Below are positions 31,260 to 40,120 of a stretch of 64,000 nt of DNA, one piece after another (the first letter of the stretch is position 1; the number at the start of each line of letters is the position of its first letter). This DNA is from Microtetraspora fusca. GTDB lineage: Bacteria; Actinomycetota; Actinomycetes; Streptosporangiales; Streptosporangiaceae. The stretch spans positions 8,073 through 72,072 of the forward strand of contig NZ_BBYK01000066.1 in the NCBI RefSeq assembly GCF_001570365.1. The letters run 5' to 3'. Under the pieces are notes generated by a model. That model was given only the letters and a program-made list of their open reading frames with translations. It was not told where the DNA came from and did no database searches. The position numbers and the translations under genes are program-made.

Positions 31260-32182
31260 CCGAGCAGTCCGCCGTACTCGCCCGCCCGCCGCTCCCGGAC
31301 GACGGCGATCTCGACCTGCTGCTTCTGATCAGGCACTTCGAACTGGCGCTGCTCGACCTCTTCGGCCAGGGCCTGCTCGCCGGCACCACGCACACCTGCC
31401 TCGGCCAGGAGTACGTGCCCGTCTCCCTCCGGCCGCTGCTCGGGGCGGACGACTTCGTCTTCAGCAACCATCGCGGACACGGCCATTACCTCGCCCGGTT
31501 CGAGGACCCGGCCGGGCTGCTCGCCGAGATCATGGGCAGGGAAGGGGCCGTCTGCCGGGGTGTGGGCGGCAGCCAGCATGTCTACCGCGATCGCTACATG
31601 TCCACCGGCGTCCAAGGGGAGAGCCTGCCGGTGGCCACCGGGGTCGCCCTGCACCTGAAGCACACCTCTCCGGGCGCCCTGGCCTGCGCTTTCATCGGCG
31701 ACGGCACCTGGGGTGAGGGGGCCGTCTACGAGGCGCTCAACATCGCCTCGCTCTGGCGGCTCCCGTTGCTCGTGGTCGTCGAGAACAACGGGATCGCGCA
31801 GTCCACCCCGACGGCCTGTCAGATGGCCGGGACCGTCGCCGCCCGCGCCGAGGCGTTCGGGGCGCGTCACCACCGCGTCGGCACCACCGACATCGGAGTG
31901 ATCAGGGACGAGCTGGCGCCTCTTGTGTCGGAGGTGCGGTTGGAGAATCGGCCGCTGGTCGTCGAGTTCGCCACCCACCGGCTCGGCCCGCACAGCAAGG
32001 GCGACGACACCCGCCCCCACGACGCCGTACGGGAGGCCGAGGCGCACGACTGGTACCGCCGGTACGCCCAGTCCGACGCCGACAGGTTCGCGCGGGCCGA
32101 CGAGATCCAGCGGGACCGCATGGCCGCGATCGTCCGCGAGGTCTCCGCGCGCCCGCTGTCGAGGTGGGAGCCATGCGGGTAG
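31256..32182 (+). CDS. 2-oxoacid dehydrogenase E1 component, alpha subunit
   Basis: 308 residues. The thiamine diphosphate motif is present: GDGTWGEGAVYEALNIA ends in VENN after about 30 residues. The SNHRGHGHYLARF segment supplies active-site histidines. QEYVPVSL and QHVYRDRYMSTGVQGESLP fit the acetoin/branched-chain/pyruvate E1alpha family. With E1beta it decarboxylates a 2-oxoacid and transfers the acyl group to the E2 lipoyl arm. Coupling to an NRPS operon (GTGA overlap with C-PCP) is unusual and suggests a dedicated acyl supply; the 2-oxoacid is unknown. Confidence 0.9.
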   Translation: MTEQSAVLARPPLPDDGDLDLLLLIRHFELALLDLFGQGLLAGTTHTCLGQEYVPVSLRPLLGADDFVFSNHRGHGHYLARFEDPAGLLAEIMGREGAVCRGVGGSQHVYRDRYMSTGVQGESLPVATGVALHLKHTSPGALACAFIGDGTWGEGAVYEALNIASLWRLPLLVVVENNGIAQSTPTACQMAGTVAARAEAFGARHHRVGTTDIGVIRDELAPLVSEVRLENRPLVVEFATHRLGPHSKGDDTRPHDAVREAEAHDWYRRYAQSDADRFARADEIQRDRMAAIVREVSARPLSRWEPCG

Positions 32183-33207
32183 CGGAGAATCTCAACGCGG
32201 CCCTCCACGGCGTCCTGGAGGCCGACCCGACCGCGTACGTCATCGGTGAGGACATCCTCGACCCGTACGGCGGGGCATTCAAGATCACAAAGGGCCTCTC
32301 CAGCCGGTTTCCGGGGCGCGTGCTCGGCACGCCGATCAGCGAGGCGGGCATCACCGGGCTGGCCGCCGGTCTCGCGCTGTGCGGTGACGCGGCCATCGTG
32401 GAGATCATGTTCGGCGACTTCGTCGCCCTCGCCTTCGACCAGATCGTCAACTTCGCCGCCAAGTCGTGCACGATGTACGGCTCCCGCGTCCCGATGCGGA
32501 TGGTCGTCCGCTGCCCGACGGGTGGAGGCCGCGGGTACGGCCCGACCCACAGTCAGAGCCTGCAGAAGCACTTCATCGGCGTGCCGGGGCTGTCCGTCTA
32601 CGAGATGTCGCCGCTCCACGACAACCGGGCGGTCATGAGCGCCATGCTGGCCTCGGGCGAGCCGTCCGTGTTCTTCGAGGACAAGGTGCTCTACACGCGC
32701 AGGATGTACGACGTCCCCGATCCGTTCCACTCCGACCTGATCCCGGCGGGGGACACCGGGCCGGGCGTGGCGCGCGTCTTCCTGGACGACCCCGAGGAGG
32801 CCGACTGCGTCATCATCGCGCCCGGCGGCATGGTCGACCGGGTGACCCGCGCGATGCGCGCCCTGCTGCTGGATCACGAGATCACCTGCTGCCTGTACGT
32901 GCCCTCGCGGCTGTATCCCTTCGACCTCTTCGACTCCGGCGCCCAGGACGTCGGCGCGGGACGGCTCGTGCCCGCGCTGCGCCGGGCGAGAGCCGTACTC
33001 GTCGTGGAAGAGGGGACCGCGGGCGGCACCTGGGGGAGCGAGGTGGCGCACCGGATCCACCGCCTGATGTGGCGGGATCTCCGGCGGCCGGTGGCGCAGG
33101 TCAACTCCCTCGGCAGCGTCATCCCCGCCGCCGCCCACCTGGAGAGCGCCGTGCTCGTAGGGGAGTCCACCATCTACGACGCCGTGCTGGAGGCCCTGCG
33201 TGACTGA
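32173..33207 (+). CDS. 2-oxoacid dehydrogenase E1 component, beta subunit
   Basis: 344 residues from ATG 32173. An in-frame GTG lies at 32164. GAGG 8 bases upstream and the family start MRVAENLNAAL support the ATG. Transketolase-like motifs include IGEDILDPYGGAF, TPISEAGITGLAAGLALCG, GGGRGYGPTHSQSLQKHFIG and VVEEGTAGGTWGSEVAHRI. It forms the heterotetrameric E1 with the upstream alpha subunit, which it overlaps by 10 bases. Confidence 0.9.
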   Translation: MRVAENLNAALHGVLEADPTAYVIGEDILDPYGGAFKITKGLSSRFPGRVLGTPISEAGITGLAAGLALCGDAAIVEIMFGDFVALAFDQIVNFAAKSCTMYGSRVPMRMVVRCPTGGGRGYGPTHSQSLQKHFIGVPGLSVYEMSPLHDNRAVMSAMLASGEPSVFFEDKVLYTRRMYDVPDPFHSDLIPAGDTGPGVARVFLDDPEEADCVIIAPGGMVDRVTRAMRALLLDHEITCCLYVPSRLYPFDLFDSGAQDVGAGRLVPALRRARAVLVVEEGTAGGTWGSEVAHRIHRLMWRDLRRPVAQVNSLGSVIPAAAHLESAVLVGESTIYDAVLEALRD

Positions 33208-34786
33208 CATCCGGGTGCCCAAGTTCAACAGCAACGACAGCTCCTACGTTCTAATCGAGTGGCTCGTCGAGGACGGGCAGCGGGCCAGGACAGGCGACCT
33301 GATCGCGGTTCTGGAGACGTCGAAGGCCACGGAGGAACTGGTCGCCGAGGAGGACGGGTTCGTCTGGCAGGCCGTCCCCGTGAACGCCGACTGCCCTCCG
33401 GGGACCGTGATCGCCCGCCTCACCCGCGAGAACACGCGCCCCTCGCCCGCGTCGAATGCCCCGGCTGACGGGAGCGGCCTCGCCGTGAATCCCCGCGGCG
33501 GAGGCCCGGATGCCGTCGGCCTCGCCGCGGGTCCTCGTGACGGAGGCCCGGACGCACTCGGCCTCGCCGCGGGTCCTCGTGACGGACGCCCGGACGCACT
33601 CGGCCTCGCCGCGGCCGTGCGGCCGGAGGCCGGTGTGGTCGCCGCCTCGGAGGCGGGCTCGGGGCCCGTGCGCGGCGACCAGAGTGCCCACCGGCCGCTG
33701 GTCACCGGGCCCGCGCAGGAGCTGATCGACGAGCTGGACATCGATCCGGAGGAGGTGCGCCGCCTCGGCGTCTCCGTCGTCCGCCGCGCGGACATCGAAC
33801 GGCTCGTGGCCGATCGCCCGGCACACCCCGGTCCCGCATCCGTTCCGAGATCCGGTTCCACTCCCGGGCCCGTTTCCGGTGGGCCGCCCGGTTCCGCGCC
33901 GGGTCACGCCTCCGGTGGGCCGCCCGGTTCCGCGCCGGGTCACGCCTCCGGTGGGCCGCCCGGTTCCGCGCCTGGTCACGCCTCCGATATGCCGCCCGGT
34001 CCCGCGGCTGATCACGCCTCCGATATGCCGCCCCATGGGGCGTCCGCCCACGCGCCCGGAGGGCCGTCCGGTCCCTCGTCCGGTGACGGGTCCGGGTCGG
34101 CCCCCGGTGGCGTGCCGTACCTGCTCTCGCGGGTGCAACGGGCGGTGGCGCGGGCGGTCCGTACGTCGCACGAGACCGTTCCGGCGGCGTACGCGGTCGT
34201 GAGGGTGGACGTCGGAGCGGCGCTCGAACTGTCGGCCAGGCTGACGAAGGAGGTCAGGCGACCCGTCGGCCTGCCCGAACTCGTGACGTGCGCGGTGGCC
34301 AGGCTCCACGCGACGTTCCCGCTGTTCTTCGCCACGCTCGTCGACGACGGCCACGCCATGCCGGCGGAGGTGCCGAACGTGGGCGTCACCTTCGACGCCG
34401 GCGAGGGCCTGTACGTGCCGGTCGTCCACGACGCAGCCCGCCGGCCGGTACGGGAGGTCGCGCACCTGCTCATGAAGTATCGCCTGGCCGCCCTCACCGG
34501 AGATTTCCGGGAGAGCGACCTGGCCGGGGCCGACATCGTGGTCACCCTGCACCATGACGGCGACGTCACGCTCGCGATCCCGCTGATCTTCCCGGGGAAC
34601 GCGTGCGCCCTCGCCGTGACGGCACCGCAGGACGAGCTCCGGCTCGAAGCGGGAGCGGTGGTGAGCCGCACCGTCGCCAACATCGGCCTCGCCTACGACC
34701 ACCGCCTGATCAACGGCAGGGACGCGGCGCTGTTCCTCCGCGCCTTGAAGGAGCTGCTCGAAGCACCGGAGAAGGCCGTCTCATGA
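33200..34786 (+). CDS. 2-oxoacid dehydrogenase E2 component (dihydrolipoyl acyltransferase)
   Basis: 528 residues. The lipoyl domain (1-76) carries the lipoylated lysine in LETSKATEELVAEEDG. A peripheral-subunit-binding domain (about 173-202) reads ELIDELDIDPEEVRRLGVSV. The catalytic domain (about 305-528) ends with YDHRLINGRDA, the DHRxxxG active site. The two linkers are strongly repetitive: three 14-residue GPRDGGPDALGLAA-type units, and four 12-residue GGPPGSAPGHAS-type units. The protein moves the acyl group from E1 to coenzyme A or possibly directly to a cluster carrier protein. No E3 gene is present, so a chromosomal lipoamide dehydrogenase must reoxidise the arm. It is the last gene of the right arm. 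Confidence 0.9.
   Translation: MTDIRVPKFNSNDSSYVLIEWLVEDGQRARTGDLIAVLETSKATEELVAEEDGFVWQAVPVNADCPPGTVIARLTRENTRPSPASNAPADGSGLAVNPRGGGPDAVGLAAGPRDGGPDALGLAAGPRDGRPDALGLAAAVRPEAGVVAASEAGSGPVRGDQSAHRPLVTGPAQELIDELDIDPEEVRRLGVSVVRRADIERLVADRPAHPGPASVPRSGSTPGPVSGGPPGSAPGHASGGPPGSAPGHASGGPPGSAPGHASDMPPGPAADHASDMPPHGASAHAPGGPSGPSSGDGSGSAPGGVPYLLSRVQRAVARAVRTSHETVPAAYAVVRVDVGAALELSARLTKEVRRPVGLPELVTCAVARLHATFPLFFATLVDDGHAMPAEVPNVGVTFDAGEGLYVPVVHDAARRPVREVAHLLMKYRLAALTGDFRESDLAGADIVVTLHHDGDVTLAIPLIFPGNACALAVTAPQDELRLEAGAVVSRTVANIGLAYDHRLINGRDAALFLRALKELLEAPEKAVS
33488..33613 (+). repeat. Three 42-bp tandem repeats in the E2 linker
   Basis: Units at 33488-33529, 33530-33571 and 33572-33613 encode NPRGGGPDAVGLAA, GPRDGGPDALGLAA and GPRDGRPDALGLAA. 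The second and third differ at very few bases, indicating recent in-frame duplication of the inter-domain linker. Confidence 0.8.
33875..34018 (+). repeat. Four 36-bp tandem repeats in the E2 linker
   Basis: Units at 33875-33910, 33911-33946, 33947-33982 and 33983-34018 encode SGGPPGSAPGHA three times, then a diverged SDMPPGPAADHA. The first three are almost base-identical. The repeats extend the flexible, Pro/Gly/Ala-rich arm before the catalytic domain. Confidence 0.85.
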
Positions 34787-34790
34787 CCGG

Positions 34791-34834
34791 CTCGTCTCGT
34801 CCGGACCCATCGGGGGCGTTCCGGACGAGACGAG
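34791..34834. terminator. Bidirectional terminator between E2 and lhr
   Basis: CTCGTCTCGTCCGGA (34791-34805) and TCCGGACGAGACGAG (34820-34834) form a perfect 15-bp stem with a 14-base loop. It starts 4 bases after the E2 stop and ends 2 bases before the lhr stop. It thus separates the accessory cluster from the conserved lhr-recA block. Confidence 0.8.
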
Positions 34835-34836
34835 CG

Positions 34837-37800
34837 TCAGCCGCGGATGCGCAGGCCCTTGGGCGTCGGATGGAAGCCCGCCGCCTCCAGGGCCGTCGCC
34901 AGAGGCGAGTCGATGATCGCCGCCCCGTCGGCCCGTTCGACGGTGAGCTTGCCCAGCGCCCCGTCTCGCACCGCCTGGGCCAGCGCGTCGACCGCCGACT
35001 GGAGGTCGTCGCCGTCGAGGCCGCCTTCGGCGCCTTCTCCAGTGCCGAAGGAGAGCAGCGTTTTGCCGCCGCGCTCCACATAGAGCACGAGCCGCCCCTC
35101 GACCAGGATCACCAGCGCGCCCGCCTTGCGGCCCGGCTTGTGCGTGATCTCGCCGGGCCGCTCGGGCCAGGGCAGCGCCGCGCCGTACGGGTTGGCCGGA
35201 TCGGCGGCGGCCAGCACGACCACGCGCCGGGGCGCGCGCGGCGGCGGGGTCGTCCACAGGTCCTCCAACGCGGGGGCTCCGGCGGCGGGCGGCGCGGCGG
35301 ATCCGCTCGGGGACATGGCGCGCATCCGGTCCACCGCGCCGGGCAGCGCGAACTGCGCGCCGCCGAGCCCCTCGACGAAGTAGCCCCGGCGGCAGCGGCC
35401 GCTCTCCTCGAACGCCCGCAGTACCTGGTAGACCGCGGAGAACCCGCCCGGTAGCCGTTCCGCGCCCACCGCGCCCCGCGTCAGCACGCCGTGCCGTTCG
35501 AGCAGGACCTCGGCCTGCGCGTGCGCCCGCTGGGTGCCGTCGTCGGCGGGAGCGGGCAGCGGCCACCACCGGCCGCTGACCGTCGGCGGCCCGCTGCGCG
35601 TCGGCAGCACCGCGCGCCGGCGGCGGAGCGAACGGCTCGCCGGTGGCCGGTGCGCGGGCCGCCCGGAGCCGAGCGCCGCCCGCAGCGGAGCCAGCGTGTC
35701 GCCGGTGACCCGCCCGGACCAGACCAGGTCCCACAGCGCCGCGGCCAGGGCCGGGTCGTCCGGAACGGCCTCGCCCGGCCCGGCCGCGCCGATCGCCAGG
35801 GACGCGACCCGGTTGGACAGCTCACGGAAGAAGAGCGCGCCGCCGCCGCCCAGCACGCTCAGGATGCCCTCGTGCAGCGGCGTCATCGTGATCTGGGCGG
35901 GCTCGGGGAGCAGCAGTGGAGCCGTGTCGGCGAAGTAGAGCGACACCCAGCCGTCGCCGCCCGGCAGCGATCCCTGACCCGACCAGATGACGTCGCCGGA
36001 CGCGGTCAGCTCGTCCAGCAGCGCGGGCGAGTAGCCCGGCACCCGGCCGGGCAGGATCAGCGTCTCCAGCGCCGAAGCGGGCACCGTCGCCCCCTGGAGC
36101 CGCTCGATCGCGTTGACCAGGTCGTCCATGGCCCGCGCGGGGCCGCCGCGACGCCCTCCGTCGGCGCCGTGCTCGTGGGACGGGCGGGCGGGCGCGATGC
36201 CGTGCCAGGTGGGCAGGAACGTGGCCAGCGTCTCGGGCGGGACCGGCTCCACCTCTTTGCGGAGCCGGGCCAGCGACCTGCGGCGCAGCATCCGCAGCAC
36301 CTCGGCGTCGCACCACTCCTCGCCGCGCCCGCCGGGGCGGAATTCGCCCGAGACGACCCGTCCGGTCGCGGCCAGGCGTCTCAGCGCGTCGCCGACCACG
36401 GCCACGCCGATCCCGAACCGGGCGGCGGCCGTGTCGGCGGGGAAGGGACCACGCGTTCGGGCGTGCCGGGCGATCAGGTCGGCCAGCGGATCAGGCCGTG
36501 CGGTGGAGCCGGGACCCGAGGCGGCGGCCGGAGCGTCGAGGAACTCCTGCGGGATCCCGACGGGAAGTGGGGTGCCGAGGGCGTCGCGCAGCCGCCAGGC
36601 GTCCTCGACCGCGGCCCACTGCTCCTCGCCCGCCACGCGCACCCGGATGGCTCTGCGGGCCCGCTCCAGCTCGGTCAGCCACGCGGGGTCGCCCTCGCGG
36701 ATCGACACGTCCTGCGCGAGCAGCGGACCGTGGGTGCGGAGCAGGTCGGCCAGATCCTCGGGATCGCGGAGCGGCCGGTCCAGCCGGGCCAGCTCGCGCT
36801 CGACCTCGGCGATCACGTCGGGGTCGAGCAGCTCACGCAGATCCGCCTGGCCGAGCAGCTCGGCGAGCAGCGCGGTGTCGAGGGCCAGGGCCTGCGCCCG
36901 GCGCTCGGCGAGCGGCGCGTCGCCCTCGTACATGAACGCGCCGACGTAGTTGAACAACAGCGACGCGGCGAACGGCGACGCCTGGGCGGTCTCGACCTCG
37001 ACCAGCCGGACCCGCCGGGCCGCGATGTCGCGCATCAGCCGGACCAGGCCGGGCACGTCGAAGACGTCCTGAAGGCATTCGCGCATGGTTTCGAGCACGA
37101 CCGGGAAACCGGCGTACTTGCTCGCCACGGCCAGCAGGTGCGCGGCGCGCTGGCGTTGCTGCCACAGGGGCGTCCGCCGCCCCGGCGTACGGCGGGGCAG
37201 CAACAGGGAGCGCCCGGCGCACTCACGGAAGCGGGCGGCGAACAGGGCCGAGCCGCCGAGCTCCTCGGTGACGATCTGCTCGATCTCGTCGGCGTCGAAC
37301 GCCGCGACGTCCGAGGGCGGCTCGTCGAGCGTGTCCGGGATGCGCAGCACGATGCCGTCGTCGGAGTGGATCGCCTGCACGTCGAGGCCGTACCGCTCGC
37401 GCAGCCGCCGCCCGATGGCGAGCGCCCACGGCGCGTGCACGCGCGCCCCGTACGGCGAGTGGATCACCACCCGCCAGTCCCCCAGCTCGTCGTGGAAGCG
37501 CTCGACGAGCAGGGTGCGGTCGTCCGGCACGTATCCGGTGGCCTCGCGCTGTTCGCCCAGGTAGGACAGCAGGTTGCCGGTGGCGAACTCGTCCAGCCCG
37601 GCCTGTCTGACCCGGGCCGCGGCGGACGCCTCCGGCTGCCCGCCCGCGCCGGACGCGGGCACCGCCGGCCGGTCCTTCCCAGCGGCCTGCCGTCGCGGCG
37701 GCAGGTCCCGGTCCGCCGTACGCGACGCCGGCCGGTCCTTTTCATTGGGCTTGCGGCCGCCGTCGGCCGGGAGCCCCGCGCCGGACAGCTCCCGGATGAA

Positions 37801-39783
37801 CGCGCCGATGGCCCGGCCCAGCTCGGCGGGGCGCCCGGGGGCGTCACCGTGCCAGAACGGCAGCTTGCCCGGCTGGCCGGGGGCGGGGGAGACGAGCACG
37901 CGGTCGGCGGTGATGTCCTCGATGCGCCAGGACGTCGCGCCGAGCACGAAGACGTCGCCCACGCGGGACTCGTAGACCATCTCCTCGTCCAGCTCGCCGA
38001 CCCGGGAGGCCCGCTCGCCGACGAGGAAGACGCCGAAGAGCCCGCGGTCGGGGATCGTGCCGCCGTTGGTCACGGCCAGCCGCTGCGCGCCGGGCCGGCC
38101 GCGCAGGGTCCCGGTCACCCGGTCCCACACGATGCGCGGCCGCAGCTCGGCGAACTCCTCGCTGGGGTAGCGCCCCGCGAGCATGTCGAGCGTCGCCTCA
38201 AGCGCGCTCCGGGGCAGCGTCGCGTACGGCGCGGCCTTCTTGACGAGGGCCTCCAGCGAGTCCACCGTCCACTCGTCGAGCGCGGTCATCGCGACGATGT
38301 GCTGGGCCAGCACGTCGAGAGGGTTGCGCGGGTAGCGCAGCTCCTCGATCTGGCCGCTCCTCATACGTTCGGCGACGACCGCCGTCTGGACGAGGTCGCC
38401 GCGGTACTTCGGGAAGATCACCCCTCGGGAGACGGCCCCGACCTGGTGCCCGGCGCGGCCGATGCGCTGCAGGCCGCTGGCCACGCTCGGAGGCGACTCC
38501 ACGCACGCGACGAGATCGACCGACCCCATGTCGATGCCCAGCTCCAGGCTGGAGGTCGCGACGACGGCGGGCAGCCGGCCCGACTTCAGCGCCTCCTCGA
38601 TCTGGGACCGCTCCTCCTTCGACACCGAGCCGTGGTGCGCGCGCACGATCTCGACGGGCGCGCCGCGGGACGCCCCGGCCTGCGCCATCATCTCGGCCGG
38701 GGTGCCGAGAGAGCCACGGGGCCGTGACCCGGCGGTCCCGTCGTCGATGGCTCCGCCGTGACCCGGTGGCGGCGCGGACGCCCCCTCTCCCCACGGAGAC
38801 CCCGGACCGCCGGGACGGCCCGGCCCCGCCGCCGGCTCGGCGGACGCGCGTTCGTCCGCCAGTTCGTTGAGGCGGGTGCAGAGCCGCTCCGAGAGGCGGC
38901 GGGAGTTCGCGAAGACGATCGTGGACCGGTGCGCCTCGATGAGGTCGAGCAGGTGCTCCTCCACATGCGGCCAGATGCTCCGCCGGTGCTCGGCCGGCTC
39001 GCCGTCCATGCCGGGAGGAGGAGGCGCCAGCTCCGTCATGTCCTCGACCGGGACGACCACATCGACCTCGATGACCTTCTCCGAGGGCGGCTGGACCACC
39101 GTGGCGGGGCGTGATCCGCCGAGGAAGGTCGCCACCTCGGACACCGGGCGTACGGTCGCGGAGAGGCCGATGCGCTGCGCGGGACGGGGCAGCAGCGCGT
39201 CGAGCCGCTCCAGGGACAGCGCGAGGTGGGCCCCGCGCTTGGTGGCCGCGACCGCGTGCACCTCGTCGACGATGACCGTCTCCACCCCCCGCAGGGCTTC
39301 GCGCGCCTGCGAGGTGAGGATGAGGAACAGCGACTCGGGTGTGGTGATCAGGATGTCCGAGGGCCGGGCCGCGAAGCGGCGCCGGTCCTCCGCCGAGGTG
39401 TCACCCGATCGGATCGCCACGGAGATCTCCGGCGCGGGGAGGCCGAGCCTACGGGCGGTCTGCCTGATCCCGGTGAGCGGCGCGCGCAGGTTCCGTTCGA
39501 CGTCGACGGCCAGGGCCTTGAGCGGGGAGACGTACACCACCCGGCACAGCCGTCCGGGCGTTCTGTCCGGCTCCGGGGTCGCGCCGGCGTGCTCGACGGC
39601 GAGCCGGTCGAGCGACCACAGGAAGGCCGCCAGCGTCTTGCCCGAACCGGTCGGAGCGACGACCAGCGTGTTGTCGCCGCGCGCGATCGACGACCAGGCG
39701 CCCTCCTGCGCGGCCGTCGGCGCGGCGAAGGCGCCGGTGAACCACTCCCTGGTCACCGGCCCGAAGTGGTCGAGCACGTTCAT
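34837..39783 (-). CDS. lhr: Large ATP-dependent helicase Lhr
   Basis: 1648 residues. The superfamily 2 helicase core has Walker A APTGSGKTLAAF, DEVH (VIVDEVHAVAATKRG), LSATVRPVSEV, and motifs V/VI (ATSSLELGIDMG; QRIGRAGHQVGAVSRG). The Lhr winged-helix/DEAD-associated core follows (FHDELGDWRVVIHSPYGARV; IHSDDGIVLRIP), then the long Lhr C-terminal domain to residue 1648. The family is a 3'-to-5' helicase linked to DNA repair. A low-complexity Gly/Pro insertion sits at about residues 300-360. It is monocistronic and convergent to E2. Confidence 0.95.
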   Translation of the reverse strand: MNVLDHFGPVTREWFTGAFAAPTAAQEGAWSSIARGDNTLVVAPTGSGKTLAAFLWSLDRLAVEHAGATPEPDRTPGRLCRVVYVSPLKALAVDVERNLRAPLTGIRQTARRLGLPAPEISVAIRSGDTSAEDRRRFAARPSDILITTPESLFLILTSQAREALRGVETVIVDEVHAVAATKRGAHLALSLERLDALLPRPAQRIGLSATVRPVSEVATFLGGSRPATVVQPPSEKVIEVDVVVPVEDMTELAPPPPGMDGEPAEHRRSIWPHVEEHLLDLIEAHRSTIVFANSRRLSERLCTRLNELADERASAEPAAGPGRPGGPGSPWGEGASAPPPGHGGAIDDGTAGSRPRGSLGTPAEMMAQAGASRGAPVEIVRAHHGSVSKEERSQIEEALKSGRLPAVVATSSLELGIDMGSVDLVACVESPPSVASGLQRIGRAGHQVGAVSRGVIFPKYRGDLVQTAVVAERMRSGQIEELRYPRNPLDVLAQHIVAMTALDEWTVDSLEALVKKAAPYATLPRSALEATLDMLAGRYPSEEFAELRPRIVWDRVTGTLRGRPGAQRLAVTNGGTIPDRGLFGVFLVGERASRVGELDEEMVYESRVGDVFVLGATSWRIEDITADRVLVSPAPGQPGKLPFWHGDAPGRPAELGRAIGAFIRELSGAGLPADGGRKPNEKDRPASRTADRDLPPRRQAAGKDRPAVPASGAGGQPEASAAARVRQAGLDEFATGNLLSYLGEQREATGYVPDDRTLLVERFHDELGDWRVVIHSPYGARVHAPWALAIGRRLRERYGLDVQAIHSDDGIVLRIPDTLDEPPSDVAAFDADEIEQIVTEELGGSALFAARFRECAGRSLLLPRRTPGRRTPLWQQRQRAAHLLAVASKYAGFPVVLETMRECLQDVFDVPGLVRLMRDIAARRVRLVEVETAQASPFAASLLFNYVGAFMYEGDAPLAERRAQALALDTALLAELLGQADLRELLDPDVIAEVERELARLDRPLRDPEDLADLLRTHGPLLAQDVSIREGDPAWLTELERARRAIRVRVAGEEQWAAVEDAWRLRDALGTPLPVGIPQEFLDAPAAASGPGSTARPDPLADLIARHARTRGPFPADTAAARFGIGVAVVGDALRRLAATGRVVSGEFRPGGRGEEWCDAEVLRMLRRRSLARLRKEVEPVPPETLATFLPTWHGIAPARPSHEHGADGGRRGGPARAMDDLVNAIERLQGATVPASALETLILPGRVPGYSPALLDELTASGDVIWSGQGSLPGGDGWVSLYFADTAPLLLPEPAQITMTPLHEGILSVLGGGGALFFRELSNRVASLAIGAAGPGEAVPDDPALAAALWDLVWSGRVTGDTLAPLRAALGSGRPAHRPPASRSLRRRRAVLPTRSGPPTVSGRWWPLPAPADDGTQRAHAQAEVLLERHGVLTRGAVGAERLPGGFSAVYQVLRAFEESGRCRRGYFVEGLGGAQFALPGAVDRMRAMSPSGSAAPPAAGAPALEDLWTTPPPRAPRRVVVLAAADPANPYGAALPWPERPGEITHKPGRKAGALVILVEGRLVLYVERGGKTLLSFGTGEGAEGGLDGDDLQSAVDALAQAVRDGALGKLTVERADGAAIIDSPLATALEAAGFHPTPKGLRIRG

Positions 39784-39901
39784 CGGACACCCACGGCGGC
39801 GTACGGGCCCGGCCGGCCGGGGCGAAGAGGAACCGCGGAACGGTCTCGCATGGTGGTCTCCAGGTTCTCCCGGCTCTCCGGTTTCTCCAGGTCTCGGGTC
39901 G

Positions 39902-39941
39902 GGCGGTCAGGTCAAGGCGGTCAGGTCAAGGCGGTCAGGTC
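39902..39941 (+). repeat. 14-bp tandem repeat, 2.9 copies
   Basis: GGCGGTCAGGTCAA at 39902-39915 and 39916-39929, then GGCGGTCAGGTC at 39930-39941. It lies 119 bases upstream of the lhr start codon and could bear on lhr transcription. Confidence 0.8.
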
Positions 39942-40022
39942 GGGTCCCGGTCGTCTCTCTGGCACATCCATCCGTGCCCCGCGCGGCCGGGCCGCCGGAG
40001 CGACGTTCGCGCGTTGTCGTGG

Positions 40023-40120
40023 CCCGTCGCCCGTCGCCCGTCGTCCGTCGCCCGTCGTCCGTCGCCCGTCGTCCGTCGTCCGTCGCCTGTCGTCCGTCGC
40101 TCCTCGCCCGTCATCCGTCA
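40023..40120 (+). repeat. Heptanucleotide tandem repeat, 14 units of YCCGTCG
   Basis: Fourteen contiguous 7-base units, mostly CCCGTCG or TCCGTCG, with the last five units degenerate (CCTGTCG, CTCCTCG, CCCGTCA, TCCGTCA among them). A slippage-prone microsatellite in non-coding DNA. Spacing and lack of unique spacers exclude a CRISPR array. Confidence 0.85.

Noticed and set aside
40023-40120. CRISPR-like array
   Set aside because: The repeat is a contiguous 7-bp microsatellite with no spacers and no cas genes nearby.
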